Source of the DNA: Mytilus trossulus
Lineage: Eukaryota > Mollusca > Bivalvia > Mytilida > Mytilidae
DNA: 64,000 nt
Reading direction: 5' to 3'
Assembly (NCBI RefSeq): GCF_036588685.1
Contig: NC_086378.1
Span: forward strand, 72,929,127 to 72,993,126
Each line of letters starts with the position of its first letter. The first letter of the stretch is position 1. The position numbers were made by a program, and so were the translations under genes. The notes under the pieces are model-generated. The model worked only from the letters and a program-made list of their open reading frames with translations. It was not told the DNA's origin and ran no database searches. Below, piece after piece: positions 11,251 through 20,972 of the stretch.

Positions 11251-11645
11251 TGTTTGGATGTGAAACATGGAAAATCACAAACCTTGAAGAAAAGAATGTT
11301 AATACTGTACAACACCAATGCCTAAGAAAAATCCTAAAAGTAAGATGGCTAAGTAAAACCTCAAACAAAAAAAGTAAACAAAATTGCTAACTACAAAAAA
11401 ATCATCAGGAGACAGTGGACACGGATAGGACACGTATAAAGGCATAAAAGAGACTACAGCAGTGATGTAGCATTACAATTGGCATCGGAAGTGAAAATAA
11501 CTAGAGGAAGACCAAACAATATATGGAGAAGAACAACACAGAGTGAAAGAAACTAACATGAATGACCTGTTGGAACATGACAAGAACAGCGGCAAAAGAT
11601 AGAAAAGTATAAAAGCAACGTGAAGGCTTAAGTCAACTTCTGGCG
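11251..11645 (+). pseudogene. Degenerate LINE reverse-transcriptase C-terminus
   Basis: The plus strand reads GCETWK, then QHQCLRKILKVRW and an interrupted tract resembling the R-G-R-P / W-R-R C-terminal region of LINE proteins. This order (Y-G-[CS]-E-T-W, C-L-R-[KR]-I-L-x-[IV]-x-W) is typical after the RT domain of several animal LINE clades. Stops and frame changes are frequent. It is a relic and the clade cannot be assigned. Confidence 0.6.
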
Positions 11646-11679
11646 TGTCGAAATTTAAGGTAAAGGTAGGAAGTGAGTA

Positions 11680-12480
11680 AATATTTTATTTTTAATCACA
11701 AAAATTCTGAGATCCAGAGAAAATTCAAAAAGGCAAGTCTCTAATCAAATAGCAAAATCAAAAGCTCAAACACATCAAACAAATGGATAACAACTGTCAT
11801 ATTCCTAACTTGGTACAGACGTTTTCTTAAGTAGAAAATGGTGGGTTGAAACTGGTTTTAAGGATGTTTTTTGGCTTCTTATGTTTTTTGAATTTAAGTC
11901 AGATTTTCGAACTCCTCTGTTTGCCTAAAAAACATGCTCGTGGACCCCTATTGTTCTTTTCATAAATCTTTTGCATGTATAATTATAAGCCATTTGTAGA
12001 AGTCTTATAAAGTCTTATTCATTTTTTAATAGTTTTTGAGAATTTTAACTGGTCAATGACAAAGCTATGAAAAATCAAGACAGAACATTTTCCCGCCAAA
12101 ATTCCAATGGTTAATATCTCGAAACAAGCACATTGGCCCCTATATTATTTTCCCAAATCAATATATACTAGTGTTATGGAAAGCTATTTATTTTGAAACT
12201 GAGCAGCGAACTACCTTAACGCAAGCTAATCCTCTCACTTGTATGACAGTAGCATCAAAATCCATTATATTGACAACGATGTATGGACAAAACAGATAGA
12301 TTCAATAGATAAAAAAAAAAGTCAACATTGTGTAATGATTTTAATCACTTTAAAAAAAACAAATATGAAACAAAGAAGCACAAAATGGTTTATAGACCAA
12401 GCATATTAGCTAAAATTAAAGACAAGAATACACAATTTACCATAGTACAATAGGTTTCAGACCACCAATAAAAAATTCCT
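11680..12480 (-). repeat. Retroelement 3'-UTR copy (family beta), split by an insertion
   Basis: The words 'acacatcaaacaaatgg', 'catattcctaacttgg' and 'ctctcacttgtatgacag' match the longer copy at 34730-35250. The match is interrupted between 11862 and 12215, where an unrelated segment sits between two TTAA words. Confidence 0.6.
11862..12215. mobile_element. Possible TTAA-targeting MITE-like insertion
   Basis: This 354-bp segment splits a family-beta repeat. TTAA occurs just left (11858-11861) and just right (12216-12219). The inner ends begin GGATG and GGTAG respectively, so any inverted repeat is weak. TTAA duplication is the habit of piggyBac and Kolobok transposons. The assignment is tentative. 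Confidence 0.35.
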
Positions 12481-13008
12481 ATCTGTTCAACCAAAGTTTG
12501 CAATTTTCACAGCTTTCTCAATATCTTACCTAAACTTTAACTTTATTAAAACCAGGTATATCCTGAATTGTACATGTATCAGCTTTTTACATGCCCATGT
12601 TCACCATACCTTTAAAGCCTTCTAATGAAATAACTGATTTTCGAACAGAGGTACTCCAAAAATAATCCCAAAGTTTTCTGGAAATCTTGAATTAGTATAC
12701 TATGAAGTATACAATTTTTAATGCAAACTCAAAGACAGGTAAATTTTGGCTCAAAGAGGTCTAAATATTTTTTTCTTTCACCAAAAGTTTCATTTCTGCA
12801 AATTCGTTGGTTAGTTTAAGTAAACAAGGGCATCACAAACACTATTTTGTGTCAGAGTAGGACTATTTTTACATACGTTCTAAATTGGGGTAGTAATTGG
12901 TGGTCTGACACCAATAACATAATGACGGGATGAACAAAACCACAAAGAAACATCAAAAGGCATATAGAAAAAAAGCACAAGTTTGCGTCTATGATATAAT
13001 GCAGAACC
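12481..13008. other. AT-rich non-coding stretch
   Basis: No gene or clear repeat is supported between the family-beta repeat and the old BEL/Pao element. Confidence 0.5.
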
Positions 13009-13157
13009 TGTCGGGAATACGTGAATTAAGGTATAAAACGCTGCATGTTCAAATATGTGTAATCGATCTATATAAGCCCAAGTATACAAGTGACACGTCA
13101 CAAAGTCCTGATAAGACATTAGTGACGTTCCCGCGTTGTGTTCTCGCCGTATTTACA
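13009..13157 (-). repeat. LTR (3' LTR of the minus-strand BEL/Pao element)
   Basis: It is a direct repeat of 14832-14990. The ends are inverted-repeat-like (TGTCGGGAATAC and GTATTTACA), as in the young BEL element. The boundary may extend to 13160. Confidence 0.7.
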
Positions 13158-13384
13158 ACATTCTTGGGGCAGCAAAATTACAAAAATTCAATATGAAATA
13201 CTATCTCAAATTCGAAAAAGAAATTTCAAATTAATAATATTTACGCTTGAAAATTAAAGTCTCTATGTGTAGAAAATAATTATTGTCCCTGTATAGTGGT
13301 ATTGAAATTTGACACTCTAACACTTTAATAACGATTCACAGTTCCTGTAAAAAGGGGAAGTCAACAGTTTACATCTTTCTTTCA

Positions 13385-14450
13385 TCATCTCGATTTGATT
13401 TTAGATTCATCCTCACCATCTTTAATTCTTGCTTGATCTCTTGGACGGTCGAATGTCTTGGACGGTACTTTGTTCACACGCATCTTCTTTTTTTCTAACT
13501 CAGTGGTGCGGTATGTATAATTTTGATTGTTGCGTCTTTCGTTATCAATTCTTCGAACGAAACTCCTTTGCTCTTTGTTCTTTATTGCATTGTCATCAGC
13601 TTCGCGATAGTTGTTTCCTTTATCGGACCGGATAGACGGTAACCTAGATTTGATTTCACTGCTGTATTTCGATCTCCGCGGATGATCTTTATGGTCTCCA
13701 ACAAACTGCCAATAGTAATCTGCTCCTATCAAAACGTCAATTTCGAATATACTTTCGTCTTTGATCGGATGAGCCAGATTTAATCCTTGTTGATACATGT
13801 ACTTGTTTTCAGTCAAGTCTAATTTGCGGATATGATTTTTGAATGGAAAACCTGATTCAGGTACGACAAGTCCATCAATTGGTATTTTCTGTTTCTCTGT
13901 CTCGACCAGTAATGTACCTTTACCTAGGTGTTGTATAGTATTGTCAGTGTCTCCGAAGCATGATATTTGTATAGTTTCTGTGTTGTCAACTTTCAGTTTT
14001 AGTTTCATAGCAAGATATTCTGTTATGGTCGAACGTTGCGCGCCTTCATCAAAACGTATATTTGCGTCGATACATATACGATCAAACCAAATGGGTGCAA
14101 CTGCTGTTTTTAATAAAACGGTAGAATTTTTCTTAGGCGATGTGTGAAGAACTTTTGTGTCGTCTTTTTTTCATTATCATTCACAATGTTAACATTTATG
14201 GATTGTCCTTATGCAAAAGTATGCTCGTGTTCATGCTCGTCGTTTTCTATACGAACAATTAGCGTTTGTAAATGGGTTCCATCAATAGTATGTGAAGCTT
14301 CACCTCCAAGTTGTGATTTTAAATAGTTGAATTTCTGAATATCTGGTAGACTTAGGTCCATATGTACAGCTGATTCGAAAGAATCCCAGAAAGATTGGCA
14401 TTCAATAATACTTCCACTGAAAGTGGGCAAAGTTAATTTCGGAAGATGGT
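13385..14450 (-). pseudogene. BEL/Pao gag-protease remnant
   Basis: From 14450 down, the frame reads LPTFSGSIIECQSFWDSFES, the start of the DUF1759-type gag core, up to an IDGTHL region. A deletion then skips the rest of gag and the zinc knuckles. From about 14008 the frame gives the back half of a DUF1758-type aspartic protease region (GLVVPESGFP, then FEIDVLIGADYYW) and runs to a stop at 13385. The corresponding parts of the intact protein at 16029-18266 are clearly similar (LIGADHYW). The catalytic aspartate region is not readable in this frame. It is non-functional. Confidence 0.75.
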
Positions 14451-14831
14451 ATGTTTGACTGCTGAACGTTGACAGTGATTCAATGTTTGATATGATGAAG
14501 TAGACTGCTGATTTTTATGATTATTCGAATTGTCTAAACTTTGTATGAATATACGCATGTGTTTTAGTTTTTTTTTCTAAATCTAAAGTATACTCATCTG
14601 TGTTGAGAATTTCTACTTCAATATCCTCTGCATTGATTGCACTTATAAGTTGTTGATTTTAATCTTCCAAAAGTTTCTCCTTTTGTTCCACACTTTTGAA
14701 TGTTGCTAAAAGATCTCCCTGGCTAACTCCACTTCGTTTTTCAAATCGTCGATTTTCCTCAATTGTCTTGTAACTACACTTCTGTTTGCTTTCCTTCAGC
14801 TTAATCAAATCCTTTGGGCACGGCACCAAAA

Positions 14832-14990
14832 TGTCGGGAATACGTGAATTAAGGAATAAAACGTTGCATGTTCTATTATGTGTAATCGATCTTTATAAGC
14901 CCAAGTATACAAGTGACACGTCACAAAGTCCTGACGTTACAATATAAGACATAAGTGACGTTCCCGCGTTGTGTACGCCCCGTATTTACA
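14832..14990 (-). repeat. LTR (5' LTR of the minus-strand BEL/Pao element)
   Basis: It pairs with 13009-13157 and carries an extra 11 bp near 14935. Beyond 14831 the minus strand continues into the primer-binding site and a stop-ridden gag N-terminal coiled-coil region. Confidence 0.7.
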
Positions 14991-15449
14991 CTAAACAACT
15001 TGAATTAATGTTTGTTTATAGTGATGTATATTTAAAACGTGTTAATTACACCCCTGCTGGATATGGAACATTCAAAATGGATCGGGGTACCTTAAATATT
15101 GGTTATAAAAAAATGTTATATATTAAGGCCCTCAGTCACCTCTGGTTTTGCCATGTTTACAAAACATGATAAAAGCTGGCTTATGTTCGCTTTTTCGCTT
15201 TCCGAAGATTGAACAAATAATGTTGTATTTACCAGTTGAGATCTTTATTGTTTTAAGTAAAAGGCTTTGCGAAAAATTGTTATAATGAATTATTGTTTAC
15301 TTAATCATTGTGTTTATGTTGATAATTTATAAAAAAAAAATTGGTTGTGGTAATACATATTGTAAAACAATTATTACATCTGACTGAATAATAAAAATGC
15401 CTATTATAGATATGATCGTCCCAAGAGTACTTATACCCGTTCCATCATC
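14991..15449. other. Non-coding stretch
   Basis: No gene or clear repeat is seen between the old BEL/Pao element and the family-alpha fragment. Confidence 0.4.
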
Positions 15450-15847
15450 AAGCATTTTAAGAGTTATAAAGGGTAAAGTTGAAATCATCCCTTTGTAAAT
15501 TTTACGGACGCATTACGAGTTGGTTGACCGTTATGGAATAACCGTTTCACAATTGATATCGGATATGTTCCTTAGGTCGTAACTACAATCCCCCTTCCCT
15601 TTCATAAATGTGACCTACCGAATTAGACTTTTTCCCGGATTTGTTATCACATAAGCAACACGACGGGTGTCACATGTGGAGCAGGATCTGCTTTCCTTTC
15701 CGGAGCACCTGAGATCACCCCTAGTTTTTTGTGGGGTTCGTGTTGCTTATTCTTTAGTTTTCTATGTTGTGTCATATGTACTTTTGTTAGTCTTTTTGTC
15801 TTTTTTGTTTCATTTTTAGCCCTGGCGTTGTCATTTATTCTCGATGT
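15450..15847 (+). repeat. Penelope-like RT C-terminus and 3' UTR (family alpha), left of the BEL insertion
   Basis: The left part translates to a degraded RT end (VKLKSSL, then ELVDRYGITVSQ, then SDMF), matching 56790-56895. The family-alpha 3' UTR follows. The match stops at 15847, where the young BEL element begins, and resumes at 18615 with the final 'gactgtcc..ggtatcttt' words. The BEL element therefore inserted into this older fragment. Confidence 0.75.
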
Positions 15848-15999
15848 TGTCGGAAAATACGCCAAGTACTAACATTACGTTATGGTAACGTTGTTACCAT
15901 AACGCTATACTGTGTGACGTTATATATTATATGCATTAGCGATCACAACGATTAAACGTATAGAAAACACAACGCATGATTTACTTAGATTATTCAACA
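15848..15999 (+). repeat. 5' LTR, 152 bp
   Basis: It begins TGTCGGAAAA and ends TTCAACA. It contains a perfect 12-bp inverted repeat (CGTTATGGTAAC, 3-nt spacer, GTTACCATAACG). The only difference from the 3' LTR is C versus G at the sixteenth base. Confidence 0.95.
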
Positions 16000-16004
16000 T
16001 TTAA

Positions 16005-16017
16005 TGGTGCCGTAACC
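16005..16017 (+). promoter_or_regulatory. tRNA primer-binding site
   Basis: TGGTGCCGTAACC lies five bases after the 5' LTR and would pair with a tRNA 3' end reading GGUUACGGCACCA. The matching tRNA was not identified. Confidence 0.7.
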
Positions 16018-16028
16018 TTTGGATATAT

Positions 16029-18266
16029 ATGGATTCAAAGCTGAAGTCAGTTCGTGCTGGACACAAAGGAGCCGTCACGAAGCTACTTGTGAAATTCGAC
16101 GATTTAAAGTCAAAAACAGACACAGAAGTTGACGAAGTGAAAGCCCTTGATGATGCCGTCACGCAGAAACAGAAAACATTGATTGACCTGAATAACAGAC
16201 TTTTGGAACAGACATCGGAGGAAAATCTGGAGCAGGAAATCACCGACTCAGATGAGTATATGTACGAACTTGATTGTAAAATTAGACAAATTCGGAAATT
16301 TATTAAGTCCTTTGAAACAAGTGCTATAATTTCGCATGATATTGTTGGTCCTTCAACGAGCAGACTTAACCCAGACGCATATAATTTCACACCCGAAGCT
16401 AGAGTTGATATGAACACATGTGCAATAGATTCTATCAACCAACAGTATTCAATGCACGCCCCTGCAGTTCATACCCGTCCGTCAGAGAATGTCATGTTTC
16501 AAGTCCCGTCAGAACCGAGATCTTCAAAATCTAATTACCATAGGCTTCCAAAGTTAGACTTACCCTATTTTAATGGAGATATTCTCAAGTGGCAGACATT
16601 TTGGGATTGTTTCGAGTCATCCATACACTTCAACGACACATTAACTTCAATCCAAAAGTTTAATTATCTGAAAGCCCAGCTAGAGGGAAGCGCCGCGCAA
16701 ACAGTAGAGGGATTCGCTTTGACAAATGGTAACTACGAAACCGCAGTCAACCTTCTCAGAGATCGGTTCGGACAGCCTAGCAAACTGATACATGCTTACA
16801 TGAAAGCACTCATGAATTTACCCGCACCGACAAATGATGCTTTTAGTTTGAGATCTTACGGAGACAGATTAGAATCATACGTACGAGGATTAAAGTCACT
16901 TGGTCAAACACCAGAGATGTATGGTTCGCTTTTGGTACCTGTAGTTTTGGACAAGTTACCGATTGACATAAGAAAGAATATTGCAAGAGAACACGGAAGA
17001 GATAATTTGATATTAGATAATTTACGCAAATCTATAACTAAAGAGATCGACATACTCGAAGCTGGAGAAGGAGTCACAGATTCAGACAGATTGTACGCTA
17101 CTGCATTTTTCATGGGTACGCAATCACATTCATACAAGAGCAAATTCACAGACACACATCAGAAGACAAATACACGTACATGTATTTTCTGTTCAGGTGA
17201 GCACTATCCGACGGAGTGCTTTGAAGTAACAGACGCAAACGCTAGAAATCAAATCGTAAAACAGAAACAGTTATGCTTTAACTGTTTAGGGTCACACCGA
17301 GTGGCCGCATGCAAGTCTACTAAACGATGTAAAAAGTGTAACGGAATGCATCATACTAGCATATGTAGAGGCAAAGAGGTAATTCCAGGTACGACACCGG
17401 AGCATACAACACGACAGTCATCAGTAAACAAAGTTGAAACAATAAACGAGACTAGAGTAATGTATTCATCACAACAGAATCACAACATTCTCCTGAAAAC
17501 AGCAATTGCACCAGTTGTATATAACGACCAAGAAGTAGAATGTAACATCTTATTTGACGAGGGAGCACAGTGTTCTTTTATAACTCAGAAACTAGCTGAT
17601 CAATTAGAAATAAAACCCACAGAAAAAGTAAGCATTCAACTGTCTGCGTTCGGAGATTTATCTCAGAAAGTTCGTAACTTAGACACTGCAACAATACAAC
17701 TACAGACCGACACAGGAGAAAAGGTGCATATTAATACACTTATTGTTCCAGAAATTGCCGTCCCAATTAAGAACAATATTTCCCTGACAACAAGGAGCTT
17801 GCCACACTTAAGAGAACTTAAACTTGCACATTCTATGCAAAGTACAGAACGTTTCGTAATTGACTTTCTCATAGGCGCCGACCACTATTGGGACATTCTC
17901 GAGGACAAAGTAATTAGAGGAAACGGACCCACCGCTGTTCAGTCAAAGATCGGATATCTATTATCAGGACCGATCAATAGAAACATCAACCAGCCATCAA
18001 CAGTTCTTGTAAACGTCATCGCACACAAGAACACAACTATTGATAACGAGAAAGGCAATTCCACAGAAGAGTTGTCTCAGAAACATAACCATCAAGATGA
18101 TGTACCTTCAGGTATGATCGTTACCAAAAGAAGACCATTTGAGGAAAACATCCAAGGAAGTGACTATCTACCAAGACCGCCCGAACGAACACACCCTCAA
18201 CTGGTGGAGTCAAGAAGCCACATAGATACAGGACAGAAACTTATAATGAAAGAAATTTACAGCTGA
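16029..18266 (+). CDS. BEL/Pao gag-protease polyprotein (745 aa)
   Basis: This single uninterrupted frame encodes the particle protein and protease of a BEL/Pao retrotransposon. Residues 1-100 form a charged coiled coil. Residues 173-300 are a DUF1759-type gag core (LPKLDLPYFNGDILKWQTFW). Zinc knuckles lie at about 385-397 (CIFCSGEHYPTEC) and from 416 (CFNCLGSH, then CKKCNGMHHTSIC). A DUF1758-type aspartic protease starts near 490, with D510-E511-G512 at the active-site position; D-S/T-G is usual, so the Glu is odd. LIGADHYW follows near 615 and KIGYLLSG near 640. A complete BEL polyprotein would go on into reverse transcriptase; here the frame ends after about 100 low-similarity residues, apparently because pol was deleted. 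The ATG lies 12 bp past the primer site. Confidence 0.9.
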   Translation: MDSKLKSVRAGHKGAVTKLLVKFDDLKSKTDTEVDEVKALDDAVTQKQKTLIDLNNRLLEQTSEENLEQEITDSDEYMYELDCKIRQIRKFIKSFETSAIISHDIVGPSTSRLNPDAYNFTPEARVDMNTCAIDSINQQYSMHAPAVHTRPSENVMFQVPSEPRSSKSNYHRLPKLDLPYFNGDILKWQTFWDCFESSIHFNDTLTSIQKFNYLKAQLEGSAAQTVEGFALTNGNYETAVNLLRDRFGQPSKLIHAYMKALMNLPAPTNDAFSLRSYGDRLESYVRGLKSLGQTPEMYGSLLVPVVLDKLPIDIRKNIAREHGRDNLILDNLRKSITKEIDILEAGEGVTDSDRLYATAFFMGTQSHSYKSKFTDTHQKTNTRTCIFCSGEHYPTECFEVTDANARNQIVKQKQLCFNCLGSHRVAACKSTKRCKKCNGMHHTSICRGKEVIPGTTPEHTTRQSSVNKVETINETRVMYSSQQNHNILLKTAIAPVVYNDQEVECNILFDEGAQCSFITQKLADQLEIKPTEKVSIQLSAFGDLSQKVRNLDTATIQLQTDTGEKVHINTLIVPEIAVPIKNNISLTTRSLPHLRELKLAHSMQSTERFVIDFLIGADHYWDILEDKVIRGNGPTAVQSKIGYLLSGPINRNINQPSTVLVNVIAHKNTTIDNEKGNSTEELSQKHNHQDDVPSGMIVTKRRPFEENIQGSDYLPRPPERTHPQLVESRSHIDTGQKLIMKEIYS

Positions 18267-18462
18267 GCCTGAAATTACCGTGTGCGCTAGAAGGAACATC
18301 CATGAATGGACTAAAAGATAAACTGTAATTGTGTTCAGTCAAGGTTAAAGAACTAGATTATTTTATTTGAGATGGACATTAATTTTAAATTATTTATCTG
18401 TATTGTGAATTTTACATTTGATTAATTGTCGTTACATATTTCACTTTTGTCGGCCCCCAGAA
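18267..18462 (+). other. 3' internal region and polypurine-type tract of the BEL element
   Basis: This is non-coding sequence between the polyprotein stop and the 3' LTR. It ends in CGGCCCCCAGAA, the site expected to prime plus-strand synthesis. The old element has a similar tract (GCCCCAAGAA). Confidence 0.6.
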
Positions 18463-18614
18463 TGTCGGAAAATACGCGAAGTACTAACATTACGTTATGG
18501 TAACGTTGTTACCATAACGCTATACTGTGTGACGTTATATATTATATGCATTAGCGATCACAACGATTAAACGTATAGAAAACACAACGCATGATTTACT
18601 TAGATTATTCAACA
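18463..18614 (+). repeat. 3' LTR, 152 bp
   Basis: It is identical to 15848-15999 except for one base, and GATGT follows directly at 18615-18619. Confidence 0.95.
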
Positions 18615-18670
18615 GATGTATGAGTTAGACTGTCCTTCTGGTATCTTTAGTCGCTCTTTTGATATTTGGA
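18615..18670 (+). repeat. Family-alpha 3' end, right of the BEL insertion
   Basis: The words 'gactgtcc' and 'ggtatcttta' complete the Penelope-like tail broken at 15847. Confidence 0.65.
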
Positions 18671-18859
18671 TAATATAAATAAAAATAGGGGGAAAATCAA
18701 AGGTTAAAATAAAGCCATATACGTTGCGAAAGAATAAACGGCGACATGCCGGTCCAATAAACAAGTAAAGAGACTAACAGTCCACAAACCATTACATATT
18801 GTGTCTGTTTGTTTGTCATACATTATTGTCACTAAATTGCGACTGTCATACTAGTGATA

Positions 18860-19020
18860 GGTTTAGCTAAACCAGGTTCAATCCACCACTTTCTACCAAG
18901 TTAAGAATATGACATTTGATATCCATTCGGTTAATGTGTTTGGGATTTTGATTTTGTCATTGGATTAGGGACTTTCCGTTTTAAATTATTCTCCGAGTTC
19001 GGTATTTGTGTACACAACAT
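18860..19020 (+). repeat. Retroelement 3'-tail fragment (family beta)
   Basis: It reads 'caatccaccactttcta', 'agggactttccgtttt' and 'ctccgagttc', the sense-strand version of the 34730 copy's end. Confidence 0.6.
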
Positions 19021-19429
19021 TAAAAACTAAATATTAAGAAAACAGCTGGGGTTATATTAAGTGCTGCGAATGATAAGTAATTTAAATTCCACTATATAAC
19101 ACACCCATGTCACTCAATGCAGGTAAAAAAAAATAAGAGAAATATATGATAGTCGCTTTTGGTGATTTCACAAAAATAATAAAATACTTACGCTTTAGAA
19201 TTTAGTATGTTTTGTGGGGGGAAAAATATTTTAACATACCATAGAAAATCATTACACAAAATTGAAACACAACTGACATATTAATTAATGGTCATAAACA
19301 CTTAGCGCGGAATCAGATTTATCAACATAACACATAAAAAACAACAATCTCAGTAAAGGACAACTTAATATTTAAACATCAGGTTGTTGTCACATATCTT
19401 TTTTTTTCATACAAGTAAAAGGTTTATCT

Positions 19430-19620
19430 AGCTATACAACCTTATTCTATCCACCATTTTATAATCAGAAAATGCCTGTACCAAGTCAGGGATATAACAG
19501 TTGTGATCTATTCGTTTGATATGTTTGAGCTTTTGATTTTGCCATTTGATTGGGGACTCTTCGTTTGTTTTAACTTTTCTTAGGAGTTCAGTATTTTTTA
19601 TCTTACTTTTTATATTGATA
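19430..19620 (+). repeat. Retroelement 3'-tail fragment (family beta)
   Basis: It reads 'tgtaccaagtcaggga' and 'gggactcttcgttt' and ends near 'aggagttcagtattttt'. It is a second sense-strand tail 500 bp from the previous one. Confidence 0.65.
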
Positions 19621-19689
19621 TTTGTGTTTTGCTTATAAGCCATGTTGGCGGTTAATGCATACTCGGAAAAGAACAGCATTTAATAGGTA

Positions 19690-19990
19690 TCCTTTGCAAA
19701 AGTGGCAGAACCGGTACAAAGCACTGGAAAATTAGACTGTCAATAAAACAGAGCTGATAGATGGATGTAAAGCATTAGATCTTCTGCCAAGCGGGTCCAT
19801 CAAAAGATTAGTTTAACGTGCAAATACTGTGCCACTTTCTTTTAACATTTTAAAGAGGCATCGGTATTTACGTTCACAGTGACTGCCTAGATACATTGAT
19901 CCCTCGCACCGACCCCATTTAGCATTAGGTGTCTAGGTGACAATACGTGCATACCCCCAGAAACTTTGGAGTCTGGTAAATAGCAGAGAT
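19690..19990. repeat. Interspersed repeat sharing words with 58490-58965
   Basis: It contains 'taacgtgcaaat', 'gtgccac' and 'tagatacattgatc..tcgcac' elements that recur, better preserved, at 58490-58965. Function and class are unknown. Confidence 0.4.
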
Positions 19991-20579
19991 TGCTTTATGA
20001 CCAACACTAATCGTGAATATAGAGTTACAGTAAAATGTATTTTCGATTAATTTATGCATTTGTTCATTAAGTCAGAAATAAACTTATTTGGTCGGAATGT
20101 TGTCTCTTTGACACATTCCCCATTTCCAGTCTTAATTTTATTCAATACGTCTACTTTAAAGGTATCCACCAGTACTTAACAAAACTTATCAAAAGTAATA
20201 AAATTGCAATCACGCAATAATTATTTGATTTCATTGAAATATAATATCATTTTGGTCGATAAAACATGAAAAGTTTGGCAGGGGGTATTCGACCTTTTTT
20301 CAAAGGAATTTAAAGGATCAAGGATATGTTATCTTGCACGATAAACTATAATCAATTAATAAATATTCCCAAACATGACTATGAACGCTGAGTAATGAAA
20401 CGTACACCTGTAAATTTGATTATTTCATATTAGGTTTTTAATGAAAACGATTAAATCAGATTATTTAGAACAACCATGGAAGTCAAATGAAATATACATG
20501 TGTAAAACGTCAATGGAACAAATAATTGAGTATACTGTTTCTATATATTCTAAGTTTACGTTTGCTAACGTGGTGCTAA
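19991..20579. other. Non-coding stretch
   Basis: No gene is seen. A short gamma-type word ('tgttgtctctttgacacattc') near 20099 is retroelement debris. Confidence 0.4.
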
Positions 20580-20972
20580 AGGGCATACGATACAGTTTTG
20601 AACCTGTATTTACAAGTTGATAAAATTTGCATACAGGCTATTTTTTACCTGATTAAATCAAATAGGTAATAAAAAATATACCTTCATGTGATACTTTTTG
20701 AGTAAAATGAGATCGAAATTTTGAATATTGGCTCAAAATTCCACTATTTACAGTTTTATAAATTTTGGTCACATAATCTGCATGAAAAATGAAACAAAAT
20801 GCCGTTTTAAAAAAGTGGGGTCCATGAACTCGTTTTCAAGATAAATCAGTTTGAATGATAAAAATCAGTCGAAACTGCATCTTTTTCCCGATAAGCCATA
20901 GTTTGACGTCGCGAAAATTACAATTTATGTTAACGACGTCATTACCTCCTCTGTAACTGTGTTGTATGCCCT
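20580..20972. mobile_element. MITE with TAA target duplication (PIF/Harbinger-like)
   Basis: This 393-bp non-coding element starts AGGGCATACGATACAG and its right end is the inverted complement AGGGCATACAACACAG; about 17 of 19 terminal bases agree. It is flanked by TAA at 20577-20579 and 20973-20975. A 3-bp T-W-A duplication is the habit of PIF/Harbinger transposons. No transposase is present. Confidence 0.7.

Larger units (their letters stand above)
13009..14990 (-). mobile_element. Old BEL/Pao LTR-retrotransposon, deletion derivative
   Basis: Two direct repeats, 13009-13157 and 14832-14990, act as LTRs. Read on the plus strand both run from TGTCGGGAATACGTG to GTATTTACA; one has an 11-bp indel. 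Beside the right LTR, on the minus strand, lies a primer-binding site TGGTGCCGTGCCC; beside the left LTR is a GCCCCAAGAA purine/C tract like the one in the young element. The interior keeps a degraded gag start, a gag core fragment and a protease region, with no reverse transcriptase or integrase. No clean target duplication is seen. It is an older relative of the element at 15848-18614. Confidence 0.75.
15848..18614 (+). mobile_element. Young non-autonomous BEL/Pao LTR retrotransposon (gag-protease only)
   Basis: The element has two 152-bp LTRs (15848-15999 and 18463-18614) that differ at a single position. It is flanked by a 5-bp target duplication GATGT (15843-15847 and 18615-18619). A primer-binding site lies at 16005-16017 and a C/G-rich tract (GGCCCCCAGAA) abuts the 3' LTR. 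The interior holds one long open frame (gag plus protease) and about 200 bp of 3' non-coding sequence. Reverse transcriptase, RNase H and integrase are absent, so movement would need enzymes from a complete relative. LTR identity and the open frame point to recent insertion. Confidence 0.9.

Noticed and set aside
15647-15865. 72-codon minus-strand frame
   Set aside because: It runs antisense through a Penelope-like 3' UTR and across the BEL LTR boundary; chance open frame.
16001-16438. 145-codon minus-strand frame under the BEL polyprotein
   Set aside because: It is a shadow of the gag coding sequence, which has clear family motifs on the plus strand.
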